From: Streptomyces caniferus
GTDB lineage: Bacteria > Actinomycetota > Actinomycetes > Streptomycetales > Streptomycetaceae
Assembly (NCBI RefSeq): GCF_009811555.1
Contig: NZ_BLIN01000003.1
Coordinates: forward strand, 248,001-312,000
Direction of reading: 5' to 3'
DNA length: 64,000 nt
The translations under genes were made by a program, and so were the position numbers. Below the pieces are notes generated by a model, which saw only the letters and a list, made by a program, of their open reading frames with translations, had not been told where the DNA came from and ran no database searches. Of this stretch, positions 28,900 through 37,731 are shown one piece after another. Every line of letters begins with the position of its first letter. Within the stretch, counting starts at the first letter, position 1.

Positions 28900-30411
28900 G
28901 TGCTGACCGGGACCCAACGAACGACGCCCCGTCGATGGGCAGTGCTGGGCGTGCTCTGCGCCAGTCTGCTCATGGTCGGGATGGACCTGACGGTGCTGCA
29001 TGTGGCGGTGCCGACGATCAGCAGAGAGCTCCTGCCCGGCGGGTCCGAGCTCCTCTGGATCGTCGACAGCGAGGCGCTCACCGTGGCCGCCGGACTCCTC
29101 ACGTGCGGAACGCTCGGGGACCGGTTCGGACGCAAGCGGATGCTGATCTGCGGCTACGTGGTCTTCGGACTGGCGTCGGTAGGCGCGGCGCTGTCCTCCG
29201 CTCCAGGGCAGCTGATCGCCTCCCGGGCGGCGCTCGGCGGCGGCGGCGCGATGATCATGGCGAGCACACCGGCCCTCATCAGGGCCGTGTTTCCCGACGC
29301 ACGCGAGCGGTCGGTAGCCGTCGGCCTGTGGACGGCAGCGAACAGTGCGGGAGTCTCCGTGGGACCACTCCTGGGCGGTCTGCTGATCGAACACTTCTGG
29401 TGGGGCTCGGTCTTCCTGGTCAATGTGCCCATCGTCGTGTGCGCTGTGGTGAGCGCATTCCTGCTGGTGCCCGAGTCGCGCAACGACCGCTCGCACCGGT
29501 GGGACGCCCCGGGCGCCGCGATGTCAGCCGTCGGGCTCGGCGCCGTCGTCTACGCCTTTCAGCAGCTCGGCGAACACGACGCGGCGGAGCCCGCGGTGTG
29601 GGGCATCGGGCTCACCGGGGCGGTGCTCCTTGTCGGCTTCGTCGTCCGGCAGCGGCGAATCCCCCATCCGTTGCTGGATGTCAGGCAGTTCTCCGACCGC
29701 CGGTTCACCGTCTCCGCGCTGTGCATATTGGGGTGTTACGGGGCTTACACAGCGTTGCTGTTCCTGCTCACGCAGCGTTTCCAACTCCTGGACGGTTATA
29801 CGCCGTTGGGTGCCGGCCTGACCCTGGTCCCGTTGGCGTTCGCCAATGCGTGCGGGGCAGCGGTGGCGCCCCGCTTCGCCGCGCGCTGGGGATGCCGACG
29901 TGGTCTGTCGGGCGGACTGCTGCTGTGCGGGCTGGCGCTGGCCTCTTTCACGCTGTGGGGAGCCGCCGGTAACCACGCGGCTCTGCTGGCCGCGGGAGTC
30001 GGATCCGGAATGGTCATGGCACTGGGTTCGGACGCGATGCTGGGCACGGCGAAACCCGAGCGCGCGGGAGAAGCCGGCGCCGTTCAGGAAACGTCCTTCT
30101 CCCTGGGGGCAGGGCTCGGCCTCGCGCTCTTGGGGACCGTGCTGTCCCTGGGGTACCGGTCCGACTTCGCACGAGTGCCGGGCGCCTCGGCACGCCAATG
30201 GGACACGGCGCGCAGTTCGCTCGGTGCGGCATCCGAAGTGGCCACGCGTGCCGGGGGACGGGTCGGCGACGGGCTGCGGAACGCCGCGGCGCACGCCTTC
30301 GACACCGGCTTCGCGATGGCCACCGGGAGCGCCGCCGCGGTCCTCGCCCTGCTGAGCGTCCTGGCGTGGAAGGGAATGCGCGAGTCCGACGGCCGTAGCG
30401 GCAGCGAGTGA
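28900..30411 (+). CDS. MFS drug efflux transporter, DHA2 family (14 TM)
   Basis: 503 residues from a GTG at 28900, the first start before the hydrophobic core and giving the usual DHA2 length; no good ribosome binding site is visible. The signature motif A between TM2 and TM3 reads LGDRFGRKRML; motif C-like GVSVGPLLGGLLIEHFWW follows in TM5. The TM1 stretch LMVGMDLTVLHVAVPTI is typical of SmvA/QacA-type exporters of cationic drugs. It is divergent from the HxlR gene. Confidence 0.9.
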   Translation: MLTGTQRTTPRRWAVLGVLCASLLMVGMDLTVLHVAVPTISRELLPGGSELLWIVDSEALTVAAGLLTCGTLGDRFGRKRMLICGYVVFGLASVGAALSSAPGQLIASRAALGGGGAMIMASTPALIRAVFPDARERSVAVGLWTAANSAGVSVGPLLGGLLIEHFWWGSVFLVNVPIVVCAVVSAFLLVPESRNDRSHRWDAPGAAMSAVGLGAVVYAFQQLGEHDAAEPAVWGIGLTGAVLLVGFVVRQRRIPHPLLDVRQFSDRRFTVSALCILGCYGAYTALLFLLTQRFQLLDGYTPLGAGLTLVPLAFANACGAAVAPRFAARWGCRRGLSGGLLLCGLALASFTLWGAAGNHAALLAAGVGSGMVMALGSDAMLGTAKPERAGEAGAVQETSFSLGAGLGLALLGTVLSLGYRSDFARVPGASARQWDTARSSLGAASEVATRAGGRVGDGLRNAAAHAFDTGFAMATGSAAAVLALLSVLAWKGMRESDGRSGSE

Positions 30412-30537
30412 CGTCGGCCGGGAAGCCGGGTGGCATTCAGCGACGATGCATCGGTCGCGGCGCGCCGGCAGGGCGACCGATGGCAAGGGGAACGGCGCAC
30501 GCCGCGTCCGCGCCTCTTCGGACGAGGCCGGAGATCA

Positions 30538-30594
30538 GGCCGGGGTCCCTCGGTCGGCCGCTCCGGCGCACCGGCCGGCCGGGGGACCCCGGCC
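30538..30594. terminator. long inverted repeat after the DHA2 gene
   Basis: Perfect 12-base arms GGCCGGGGTCCC (30538-30549) and its complement (30583-30594) with a 33-base GC-rich loop lie 127 bases past the efflux gene stop. It may terminate that transcript before the carboxypeptidase gene. Confidence 0.4.
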
Positions 30595-30685
30595 GCACCT
30601 GCGTCCCGGTGGTGGCGGTGAGCAGTACCTTCAGGGGGAGATAGCGGTAGATACGGGACATATCAACACCATCGGTGGAGTCCGC

Positions 30686-32299
30686 ATGTCATCCCCCTCC
30701 GTCACGCGCAGGACCAGCCACAGACGTCTCGCCGGCGCGCTGGGTGTTCTGCTGGCCGTCGCCGTCGTCGTCATCGGACTCGTCCAGGGCTCGCCGTCCC
30801 CCACACCGCCCCGGGCGCTCGACCCGCGGATCACTTCGGTCATGCACAAGCCGGACTACCGGCATGCCCAGTGGGGGCTGTTCCAGCAGAACCCGGAGAC
30901 GGGCAAGGTGACGCAGTCCCGCTATGCCGACCAGTTCTTCATTCCCGGTTCGACGGCCAAACTGGTCAGCGTCAGCGGCACCTGGCACACCCTCGGCAGC
31001 GAGCACCGCTTCGTCACCCCGGTCCATGCCGTCGGGCAGCGCCGCGACACCACGCTCAAGGGCAACCTGGACCTGGTCGCGCAGGGCGATCTGACCCTCG
31101 GTGGCCGCACACGCAAGGACGGCACCGTCGCCTTCACCGACATCGACCACACCTACGCCAACGACGTCCCGGGAGCCACCCTCACCCCAGAGGACCCGCT
31201 GGCCGGTATCCACCACCTGGCCCGGCAGGTGCGCGCCTCGGGGATCCGGCGGGTCGACGGCGACGTGGTCGTCGACGCGCGTCTGTTCCGGCCGGACCCC
31301 GTCCTCGCCCCGACCCCCACACCGCTGATCATCAACGACAACGTGATCGACCTGCTGACCTCCCCCGGCGCCAGGGCGGGCACCCCGGCCGCCCTGGAGT
31401 GGCGCCCGAAGGTCGCGCCGTACCACGTCACGTCCGCCGTCCGCACCGTAGCGGCGGGCAAGCCGTCCGACATCGCCGTGAGCAGCTCCCCCGACGGCAC
31501 CCGTATCCGCCTGTCCGGCACCATCGCCGCCGGGTCCGCCCCCGTCCTGCGGGTGTCGGCCGTCAAGGACCCGAACGCCTTCGGCCGGACCGCCATGATC
31601 GAGGCCCTGAAGGGCGCCGGGGTCGAAGTCCGCGCGAAGGCGGTCGGCCCCAACCCGGCCCGGCAGTTGCCGAAGTCCTACCAGGGCGCGCCGACGGTGG
31701 CGCGGTACACCTCCCCCACGTACTCCGAGTACGCCAAGCTCATCCTCAAGGTGAGTCACAACCTCGGGGCGAACCTCGGGATCTGCCTGATGGCCACCAG
31801 CACGGGCAGCCCCGACTGCGCGAACGGCTTCCCCGTACTGGCCGCGTTCCTGGACCATGCGAAGGTCGACCGCAGGGCCGTCCAGCTCGCCGACGGCCGC
31901 GGCGGCAATCCGGCCGACCGGACCACACCACGCGCTCTGGCGGAGATCCTGACGTACTGGCAGCACACCCGCGACGCGCGGACCTTCCGCACCTCGCTGC
32001 CGATCCTGGGCGTCGACGGGACCCTGGCGGATTCCTGCCGCAGTTGCCCGTCCCGGGGGAAGGTCTTCGCCAAGACCGGCACCACGGTGGGCGGTGACGC
32101 CCTCAACGACCGGCTGGCCGTGGGCGCGGAGACCACGGCCGGCTATCTGGAGACGCGTCCGGGCCGGTTCGATGTGTTCTTCGCCGGGGTGAACGGCGCG
32201 TCGACCCCCAACGCCGGAATCAACGGCGTTCTGATCAGCGGCGACGACGTGGCCGACGTCGCCGCCCACCTCCAGCAACAGGCATCCGGCCGAGACTGA
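30686..32299 (+). CDS. dacB: D-alanyl-D-alanine carboxypeptidase/endopeptidase (PBP4, peptidase S13)
   Basis: 537 residues; ATG at 30686 with GGTGGAG five bases upstream. A basic N-terminus and hydrophobic helix (ALGVLLAVAVVVIGLVQG, 18-35) act as signal peptide or anchor. The three penicillin-binding motifs are present: Ser89-T-A-Lys92 (FIPGSTAKLVS), S-H-N in KVSHNLGANL, and K-T-G in VFAKTGTT. The large insertion between SxxK and SxN (residues about 110-320) is the hallmark of class C PBP4. It trims or cleaves peptidoglycan cross-links outside the membrane. It is transcribed alone. Confidence 0.92.
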   Translation: MSSPSVTRRTSHRRLAGALGVLLAVAVVVIGLVQGSPSPTPPRALDPRITSVMHKPDYRHAQWGLFQQNPETGKVTQSRYADQFFIPGSTAKLVSVSGTWHTLGSEHRFVTPVHAVGQRRDTTLKGNLDLVAQGDLTLGGRTRKDGTVAFTDIDHTYANDVPGATLTPEDPLAGIHHLARQVRASGIRRVDGDVVVDARLFRPDPVLAPTPTPLIINDNVIDLLTSPGARAGTPAALEWRPKVAPYHVTSAVRTVAAGKPSDIAVSSSPDGTRIRLSGTIAAGSAPVLRVSAVKDPNAFGRTAMIEALKGAGVEVRAKAVGPNPARQLPKSYQGAPTVARYTSPTYSEYAKLILKVSHNLGANLGICLMATSTGSPDCANGFPVLAAFLDHAKVDRRAVQLADGRGGNPADRTTPRALAEILTYWQHTRDARTFRTSLPILGVDGTLADSCRSCPSRGKVFAKTGTTVGGDALNDRLAVGAETTAGYLETRPGRFDVFFAGVNGASTPNAGINGVLISGDDVADVAAHLQQQASGRD

Positions 32300-32468
32300 A
32301 CGGACGGGACCGATGCCCCCTGCCCGTCGCCCCTCGCCCCTTGCCCCTGGGGCCCCGCGCCCTCGCACCGCTGTGCCGTCGCCTTCCCGGCGGCCCCCGC
32401 GCGCCCGCCTCTCCTCCTCCCCCTGTGCACACCTCCATCGCCCCCGCCCAGCCCCGCACGAACGCCTA

Positions 32469-32491
32469 AATTGGCATCTTGGATACCACTT
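32469..32491 (+). promoter_or_regulatory. NsrR operator overlapping the nsrR promoter
   Basis: A 23-base dyad with arms AATTGGCATC and GATACCACTT (8 of 10 positions complementary, centre TTG). Its reverse strand reads AAGTGGTATC-CAA-GATGCCAATT, matching the AA-N3-G-N-ATC / GAT-N-CCA-N-TT pattern known for Streptomyces coelicolor NsrR sites. A TATATA -10 element (32491-32496) abuts it and the GTG start is only about 10 bases further, so bound NsrR would block its own transcription. Confidence 0.75.
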
Positions 32492-32506
32492 ATATAGAGT
32501 GCAGGG

Positions 32507-32953
32507 GTGCGACTCACCAAGAGCACCGATATCGCCCTCCGTATCGCCATGCGCCTCGCGGTGCTCGGCGACACGGACGACGCCCCCACCACCCGCGCGG
32601 TGGCGAGCGCCGTCGTCGTGCCGTACACCCACGCCGCCAAAGTGGTGAGCAAGCTCCAGCACCTCGGCGCCGTCGAGGCGCGGCGCGGGCGGGGCGGCGG
32701 GCTGACGCTGACAGCCGCGGGGCGTACGGGTTCGCTCGGGCAGTTGGTGCGCCAACTGGAAGGGGAAGACGACGTCGTGGGCTGCGAGGACGACCCGCCC
32801 TGCCCGCTGCGTGGCGGCTGTCGACTGCGCGGTGCACTGAGGGCGGCACAGGAGGCCTTCTACTCCTCGCTCGATCCGCTCTCGATCGCCGACCTGATCG
32901 AAAGCCCGACCGGCCCGCTCCTCCTCAGTCTGACACCCCGCCCCACGGACTGA
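32507..32953 (+). CDS. nsrR: NsrR, nitric-oxide-sensing Rrf2-family repressor
   Basis: 148 residues from a GTG at 32507 almost at the predicted transcription start. The winged helix begins MRLTKSTDIALRIAMRLAVL; the recognition region is VVVPYTHAAKVVSKLQHLG. Cys93, Cys99 and Cys105 (GCEDDPPCPLRGGC) are at the same positions as the [4Fe-4S] ligands of S. coelicolor NsrR. The cluster reacts with NO and releases DNA. It is followed after 155 bases by hmp, which carries a matching operator. Confidence 0.93.
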   Translation: MRLTKSTDIALRIAMRLAVLGDTDDAPTTRAVASAVVVPYTHAAKVVSKLQHLGAVEARRGRGGGLTLTAAGRTGSLGQLVRQLEGEDDVVGCEDDPPCPLRGGCRLRGALRAAQEAFYSSLDPLSIADLIESPTGPLLLSLTPRPTD

Positions 32954-33043
32954 GCGCCCCGGCCTCGGACGGGCGTCGCCGCACTGCGGGCCCCGCCCCT
33001 GACCACTCGCCCCAGCGCCACCCCACGGCCAGTCGGCCCCGAA

Positions 33044-33066
33044 AATACGAATCTCACATGCCACTT
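33044..33066 (+). promoter_or_regulatory. NsrR operator upstream of hmp
   Basis: AATACGAATC-TCA-CATGCCACTT follows the same 23-base pattern as the site before nsrR (shared AA, G-N-ATC, ATGCCA and TT positions). It lies 43 bases upstream of the hmp start used here. An in-frame ATG at 33058 is inside the site, which argues against it as the start. Confidence 0.75.
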
Positions 33067-33108
33067 TCATTACCTTCCCCCTCCCCCTCCAGGAATCCGG
33101 AGCTGTCG

Positions 33109-34392
33109 ATGCTGTCGCCGAAGTCCGCCGAGACCGTACGTGCCACCCTCCCCGCCGTGAGCGGAGCCATCGGTGAGATCACGACGCTCTTCTACGAGAA
33201 GCTGTTCACCTCGCACCCCGAGTTGCTGCGCCACCTCTTCAACCGCGGCAACCAGGCCAACGGCAGTCAGCAGCAGGCTCTTGCCGGAGCCGTCGCCGCC
33301 TTCGCCCGCCATCTCCTGGAGCACCCGGACAGCCGGCCGGATGCCATGCTCACGCGGATCGCACACAAGCATGCCTCTCTCGGGGTGCGTCCCGACCAGT
33401 ACCCGGTCGTGCGGGAGCACCTCTTCGCGGCCATCGCCGAGGTGCTCGGCGATGCGGTGACCGACGAGGTGGCAGCGGCCTGGGACGAGGTCTACTGGCT
33501 GATGGCCCATGCCCTGATCGCCGTCGAGAAGCGGCTCCTGGCGGAGGCGGGTGGCCCGGAGGGCGAGGTGTGGCGTCCCTACCGCGTAGCGGCCCGCATC
33601 GAGGAGACCGAGGACGTCGCGACCTTCCTCCTGCGTCCGGCCGACGGCGCGCCCCTCCCCCCGTCCCGCCCCGGCCAGTATGTCTCCGTACAGGTCCAAC
33701 TCCCCGACGGGGCACGGCAGATACGGCAGTACAGCTTGTCCGGGCAGCCGGACGGCGGGCTGCAGATCTCCGTGAAGCGGGTGTCGGCCGACGGGCGGCC
33801 CGGCGCCCCGTCCGACGACCCCGCGGGCGAGGTCTCCGGCTATCTGCACGCGCATATCCACGGCGGAGAGACCCTGCGCGTGAGTCCGCCGTTCGGTGAG
33901 GTGGTGCTCTGTGACGACGGCGAGGGACCCCTGCTCTTCGCCTCGGCGGGTATCGGGTGTACGCCGATGGTCGCCATGCTCTCGCACCTCGCCGCCACCG
34001 GCTCCCGACGCCGCGTCATCGCCGCCCACGCCGACCGGTCGCCTGCCACCCATCCGTTCCGTACGGACCTCCACCGGCTCACCGGCAAACTCGCCGACGC
34101 GACGGCGGAACTCTGGTACGAAGAGGGAGTTCGACCCGAGGAAGGGCTCCGGCACGAACTGCCTGACGGTGCAGGGGAAGCGGAGCCGCAGGCGGGCGCC
34201 GATGCGGTGGATTCGGTCACCGTGCGCACGGGGCTCATGGATCTGACGCAGATCGCCGTTCCGGCCGGTACCACCGCCTACCTCTGCGGGCCGGTGCCCT
34301 TCATGAAGGCGGTACGTGCCCAGCTCCTGGCCTCGGGCGTACCCGCCTCGCGCATCCACTACGAGGTGTTCGGTCCGGATCTCGGGCTCTAG
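33109..34392 (+). CDS. hmp: flavohaemoprotein, nitric oxide dioxygenase
   Basis: 427 residues; ATG at 33109 with GGAG seven bases upstream. Residues 1-140 are a globin domain with B10 Tyr29 (LFYEKLF) and the proximal histidine in IAHKHASL (His88 by comparison with Escherichia coli Hmp). Residues 150-255 form the FAD domain (RQYSLSG, GRPGAPS), and 265-427 the NAD domain (FASAGIGCTPMVAML, TAYLCGPVPFM, YEVFGPD). It oxidises NO to nitrate with NAD(P)H and O2. Regulation by NsrR is supported by the upstream operator. Confidence 0.95.
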   Translation: MLSPKSAETVRATLPAVSGAIGEITTLFYEKLFTSHPELLRHLFNRGNQANGSQQQALAGAVAAFARHLLEHPDSRPDAMLTRIAHKHASLGVRPDQYPVVREHLFAAIAEVLGDAVTDEVAAAWDEVYWLMAHALIAVEKRLLAEAGGPEGEVWRPYRVAARIEETEDVATFLLRPADGAPLPPSRPGQYVSVQVQLPDGARQIRQYSLSGQPDGGLQISVKRVSADGRPGAPSDDPAGEVSGYLHAHIHGGETLRVSPPFGEVVLCDDGEGPLLFASAGIGCTPMVAMLSHLAATGSRRRVIAAHADRSPATHPFRTDLHRLTGKLADATAELWYEEGVRPEEGLRHELPDGAGEAEPQAGADAVDSVTVRTGLMDLTQIAVPAGTTAYLCGPVPFMKAVRAQLLASGVPASRIHYEVFGPDLGL

Positions 34393-34423
34393 GGTCTGGG
34401 CGCCGCCTCGGGCGAACGGGGCA

Positions 34424-34466
34424 GCCGCCGCGGCTCGCCGGCAACGGCCGGTTCCGCTGCGGCGGC
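34424..34466. terminator. hairpin between convergent hmp and phosphatase genes
   Basis: Arms GCCGCCGCGGC (34424-34434) and GCTGCGGCGGC (34456-34466) pair at 10 of 11 positions, with a smaller nested stem inside. It lies between two converging stops. Confidence 0.45.
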
Positions 34467-34474
34467 CGGCCGCT

Positions 34475-34912
34475 CTACGCGCCGTCGGCGAAGCGCCGCA
34501 CGTAACGTCGCTGCCAGGGGGTTTCCACGGCGCGAGGGTGATAGTGCCGGCGGACGAAGGCCACGGCTCGATCCGCCGGCACCCCGTCGAGAACAGCCAT
34601 ACATGCCAGCGCTGTTCCGGTCCGCCCGCGCCCGCCGGCGCACGCCACCTCGACGCGTTCGTCCGCCGCCCGGGTCAGCGCCTCCTCGAACATGAGGCGA
34701 GCCTCGCGACGGTCCTTGGGGAGACGGAAGTCGGGCCAGCGCAGCCATCGCGCGTCCCACTCGGTCGACGGAGGCTGCTTGTCGAGCAGATAGAGCGCGA
34801 AGGTGGGCGTCGGCCCTGGGGGAAGCGGGTGGCGCAGGCCTCGGCCGCGCACCAAGGCGCCCGAGGGGAAGGGCATCACTCCTGACTCCGACGCGCTCCA
34901 GTTCTCTGTCAT
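34475..34912 (-). CDS. small protein-tyrosine/dual-specificity phosphatase
   Basis: 145 residues; ATG at 34912 with AGGGTG six bases upstream. The P-loop reads VACAGGRGRTGTALACM, that is C-x5-R-T with the catalytic Cys near residue 92, but alanine replaces the histidine usually before it. An upstream WPDF segment supplies a candidate general-acid aspartate, followed by a LPKDRREARLMFEEAL helix. The protein is a compact single domain and should be cytosolic. The phosphoprotein target is unknown. Confidence 0.85.
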   Translation of the reverse strand: MTENWSASESGVMPFPSGALVRGRGLRHPLPPGPTPTFALYLLDKQPPSTEWDARWLRWPDFRLPKDRREARLMFEEALTRAADERVEVACAGGRGRTGTALACMAVLDGVPADRAVAFVRRHYHPRAVETPWQRRYVRRFADGA

Positions 34913-34981
34913 ACGCGGCACCCTAGCGAGCGCGCGGGCCGGGCATTGCCTGCCGTCGGCGCGCACCGCATGATGCGGAGA

Positions 34982-35515
34982 ATGACAACGAACCCTCCTT
35001 CCACCTCGCCCGCCGTGGTGCGGCTGACGCAGTACTCGACAGCGGAGCTGCGCGAGATCGCCGGGGACGACGATGACCCCTTCGGTGTCTCCGGGGCCGG
35101 TCTGACATGGCTGCCCAAGCAGGAGCACTTCGGCATCAGACGGGACGGCCGCCTCGTGGCGCACACCGGTCTGGTGACACTGCCCCTTGCGGTCGGGGAG
35201 GCCGAGACGGAAGTGGTGGGCTTCGGCGGGGTGGTCGTCGCTCCCGAGCTGCGGGGACACGGGCTGGCCCGGCTCGTGGTCACCGCCGCTCTGGAACACG
35301 CCCGTACGACGGGACCGCAGTACGGGCTCCTCTTCTGCCGGCCGCACCTGCTCGCCCTCTACCAACGTCTCGGCTGGCGGACGCTGGAGGAGGACGTACA
35401 CGTCGAACAGCCCGACGGGCCCGCGCTCATGCCGCTGCGGACCATGTGGATCCCCCTGCGCGACGGGGTGCACTGGCCGAGCGGGCCGGTACGCCTGCGC
35501 TCCCTCCCCATGTGA
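34982..35515 (+). CDS. GNAT-family N-acetyltransferase
   Basis: 177 residues from the ATG at 34982, which has GGAG very close upstream; in-frame ATGs at 34970 and 34973 are alternatives. The acetyl-CoA loop is clear: VVVAPELRGHGLARLVVTAALEHA (motif A, R/Q-x2-G-x-G/A), preceded by VVGFGGV and followed by YQRLGWR, the usual C-terminal GNAT turn. The first residues are divergent with the phosphatase gene (69 bases apart). The acceptor substrate is unknown. Confidence 0.85.
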   Translation: MTTNPPSTSPAVVRLTQYSTAELREIAGDDDDPFGVSGAGLTWLPKQEHFGIRRDGRLVAHTGLVTLPLAVGEAETEVVGFGGVVVAPELRGHGLARLVVTAALEHARTTGPQYGLLFCRPHLLALYQRLGWRTLEEDVHVEQPDGPALMPLRTMWIPLRDGVHWPSGPVRLRSLPM

Positions 35516-35633
35516 TCAGCGCCCCTTGCCCGCCCCTCCTGGGCGGGGTCCGTCGGTGACGGTCTCGTGGCCGCCGAACGGTGCGGTCGGCGGCCACGGC
35601 CCTCGGCCCCGGCCCCGCCGCACCGCCCCCGGC

Positions 35634-36605
35634 TCAGCGCTCCGGCGCCGGAAGGGGAACAGCCGTCCCCGTTACCCGCACCCGCGGGTCATCGGGCCGG
35701 AGGTCGACGTAGAGATCGCTGGGCCGGCCCATGTCCTCGCCCTGCCGGATGTGCACCCGCAGGGGCTCCGTCACCAGTCCCAGGGTGCGCAGGTATCCGC
35801 CGAAGGCCGCGGCGGCGGCGCCGGTTGCCGGGTCCTCCACGACGCCGCCGACCGGGAAGGGGTCCCGGGCGTGGAAGTCGAGGCGGTCGGGGGCCGCGCG
35901 GTGGACGAGGTGCACGGTCGTCCAGCCGTGCTGCCGCATGATGTCGTGCAGCGCGTCGAAGTCGTAGTCGAGGGCGGCCAGTCGTGCCCGGCTCCGGACG
36001 CCCAGGACGAGATGGTCGTTGCCCGCGAAGGCGACGTGCGGCGGGAGGCCGTCGTCCAGGTCGTCGCGGCTCCACTGCAGGGCCCGCAGCACCGGGTCGA
36101 CCTGGGTGCTGTCCTCGGCCGGGCGGGAGTGCGCCGGCACGCTGGTGAGCGTGGCCCGGACCAGTCCGTCGACGAGGCTCGTCCCCACCCCGATCTCGCC
36201 CACGGGGGTGTCGAACCGCAGCTCACCGGTTCCGGTGCGGGAGGCGAGGGCCACGGCCGTGGCGATCGTGGCGTGTCCGCAGAAGGCGACCTCGGCGCGC
36301 GGGCTGAAGTACCGCAGCCGGTAGCGGCGGGCAGCGCGGTCGTGGGCCGTGACGAAGGCGGTCTCCGAGTACCCGACCTCCGCGGCCACGGCGAGCATCC
36401 GCGCGTCGTCGAGGGCTTCGGCGTCGAGCACCACACCGGCCGGGTTGCCGCCCGCCGGGTCGGTGGTGAAGGCGGAGTACCGCAGGACGTCGACGGTGTC
36501 CGGGCTCCGGGGGGCGTCGGAGTTCTCGACGGAGGCATCCGGGCCGTCGACGGTGACGGTGTCCGGGCGCGGGCCCGGTGCGGTGGGGGACGTGTGCGTG
36601 GTCAT
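35634..36605 (-). CDS. PhzF-family epimerase/isomerase
   Basis: 323 residues; ATG at 36605. After a 40-residue disordered N-terminal extension the PhzF fold begins: VLRYSAFTTDPAGGNPAGVVLDA, then catalytic-glutamate strand VGYSETAFVT, HATIATAVAL (first half) and GGVVEDPATGAAAAAFGGYL (second half). PhzF proteins are diaminopimelate-epimerase-like isomerases; most stand-alone members have no known substrate. There are no phenazine genes nearby, so phenazine synthesis should not be inferred. It is divergent from a LysR gene. Confidence 0.88.
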   Translation of the reverse strand: MTTHTSPTAPGPRPDTVTVDGPDASVENSDAPRSPDTVDVLRYSAFTTDPAGGNPAGVVLDAEALDDARMLAVAAEVGYSETAFVTAHDRAARRYRLRYFSPRAEVAFCGHATIATAVALASRTGTGELRFDTPVGEIGVGTSLVDGLVRATLTSVPAHSRPAEDSTQVDPVLRALQWSRDDLDDGLPPHVAFAGNDHLVLGVRSRARLAALDYDFDALHDIMRQHGWTTVHLVHRAAPDRLDFHARDPFPVGGVVEDPATGAAAAAFGGYLRTLGLVTEPLRVHIRQGEDMGRPSDLYVDLRPDDPRVRVTGTAVPLPAPER

Positions 36606-36662
36606 GGCTCCACGATGACAGCGCGAGCCGATCGCGTCCAACGATGACCTTCGCTCGACTCC

Positions 36663-36677
36663 ATCGACAATCGCGAT
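36663..36677. promoter_or_regulatory. LysR box ATC-N9-GAT
   Basis: ATC-N9-GAT (with flanking ATCG and CGAT) fits the classic LysR T-N11-A recognition motif. It lies 13 bases before the LysR start and within the 84-base region shared with phzF. Confidence 0.5.
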
Positions 36678-36689
36678 AGCGTACGTCCG

Positions 36690-37592
36690 GTGGACACCAG
36701 ACTTCTGCGTACGTTCGTGACCCTCGCCAGAGCGGGCAGCTTCACCGCCACGGCCCGCGCGCTCCATCTGGCCCAATCCACGGTGACGGTCCAGATCCGC
36801 ACCCTGGAAAAGGAGTTGGGGACCCCGCTGTTCGACAGGATGCCGTCGGGGACGGTCCCGACCCGGGCCGGGCTGCGGCTGCTGGAAGAGGCGGAAGAGG
36901 TGCTCGACGCGGTGGCCCGGCTCCATGCGACGGCCGCGGCCGGGCAGCGCGACGCGGCAGGCGGGACGATCGAGGGCCGGGTCGCCGTCGGCGCGGGTGA
37001 TTCGCTGTGCTCCTCACGGCTGCCCGCGGTGATCGCGTCTTTGCGACGCACCCACCCTCGCCTGGACGTCGAACTGCACTCCGCCGGAACGGCAACGGCG
37101 GTGGACGGACTGCGTACCGGCCGGCTCGACATCGCACTGTTGCTGGAGCCGGAGGTGGCCGAGAGCGATCTGCTGGCCCGCAGGATCGCGGACGAACCGC
37201 TGGCGTACGTGGCGGCGCCCGGCCATCCGTTGGCCGGACGGGCAGCGGGCTGGGAGGAGTTGGCGGGCGAATGCTTCTTCGTCCACGAGGAGGGGTGCTC
37301 GTACAGTGACCGGCTGGTCCGCACGCTGCTGGGCCTGCCCGGTGCCCGGCCCCGGATCACCCGGTTCGGCAGCATCGATGCCGCCCGGTCGTGCGTCGCG
37401 GCCGGTCTCGGTCTGACGTTGCTCCCGCGGGCGACCGTCGAACGCCACCTCCACGAGGGCCGGTTGACGGTGGTGGACGGCCCGGAGGCCCCGCCCGTGC
37501 CCGTGCAGCTCGTCCGGCACCGGAGGCGGTGGTTCGCGCCGGGTGCGCAGATCGTGGCCGACGAGCTGACGCGCACGTTCGCGGCGGCGTGA
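36690..37592 (+). CDS. LysR-family transcriptional regulator
   Basis: 300 residues from a GTG at 36690. The N-terminus is a standard LysR helix-turn-helix (LLRTFVTLARAGSFTATARALHLAQSTVTVQIRTLEKELG), and residues 90-295 form the co-inducer domain (GRVAVGAGDSLCSSRLPAVIASL). It is divergent from phzF, its probable target. The ligand cannot be deduced. Confidence 0.9.
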   Translation: MDTRLLRTFVTLARAGSFTATARALHLAQSTVTVQIRTLEKELGTPLFDRMPSGTVPTRAGLRLLEEAEEVLDAVARLHATAAAGQRDAAGGTIEGRVAVGAGDSLCSSRLPAVIASLRRTHPRLDVELHSAGTATAVDGLRTGRLDIALLLEPEVAESDLLARRIADEPLAYVAAPGHPLAGRAAGWEELAGECFFVHEEGCSYSDRLVRTLLGLPGARPRITRFGSIDAARSCVAAGLGLTLLPRATVERHLHEGRLTVVDGPEAPPVPVQLVRHRRRWFAPGAQIVADELTRTFAAA

Positions 37593-37731
37593 GCAGTCGC
37601 GCAGGACGCGCGGGCTCGTCTCCCCTCCCCTTCGGCTCAGGAGCCCCACGAGAGTTCGGTTTTGTCCTTCGTCCGCGTGGAGGCCCGGCGCGTCGTTTGG
37701 ACAGTCCGCGGGCCTCCGACACCGTGAGGTC

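Noticed and set aside
33058..33108. ATG 33058 as the hmp start
   Set aside because: It lies inside the NsrR operator and lacks a ribosome binding site; ATG 33109 has GGAG and matches the normal N-terminus of Hmp.
35634..36605. PhzF gene as a sign of phenazine biosynthesis
   Set aside because: No other phz gene is near; most stand-alone PhzF homologues are unrelated to phenazines.
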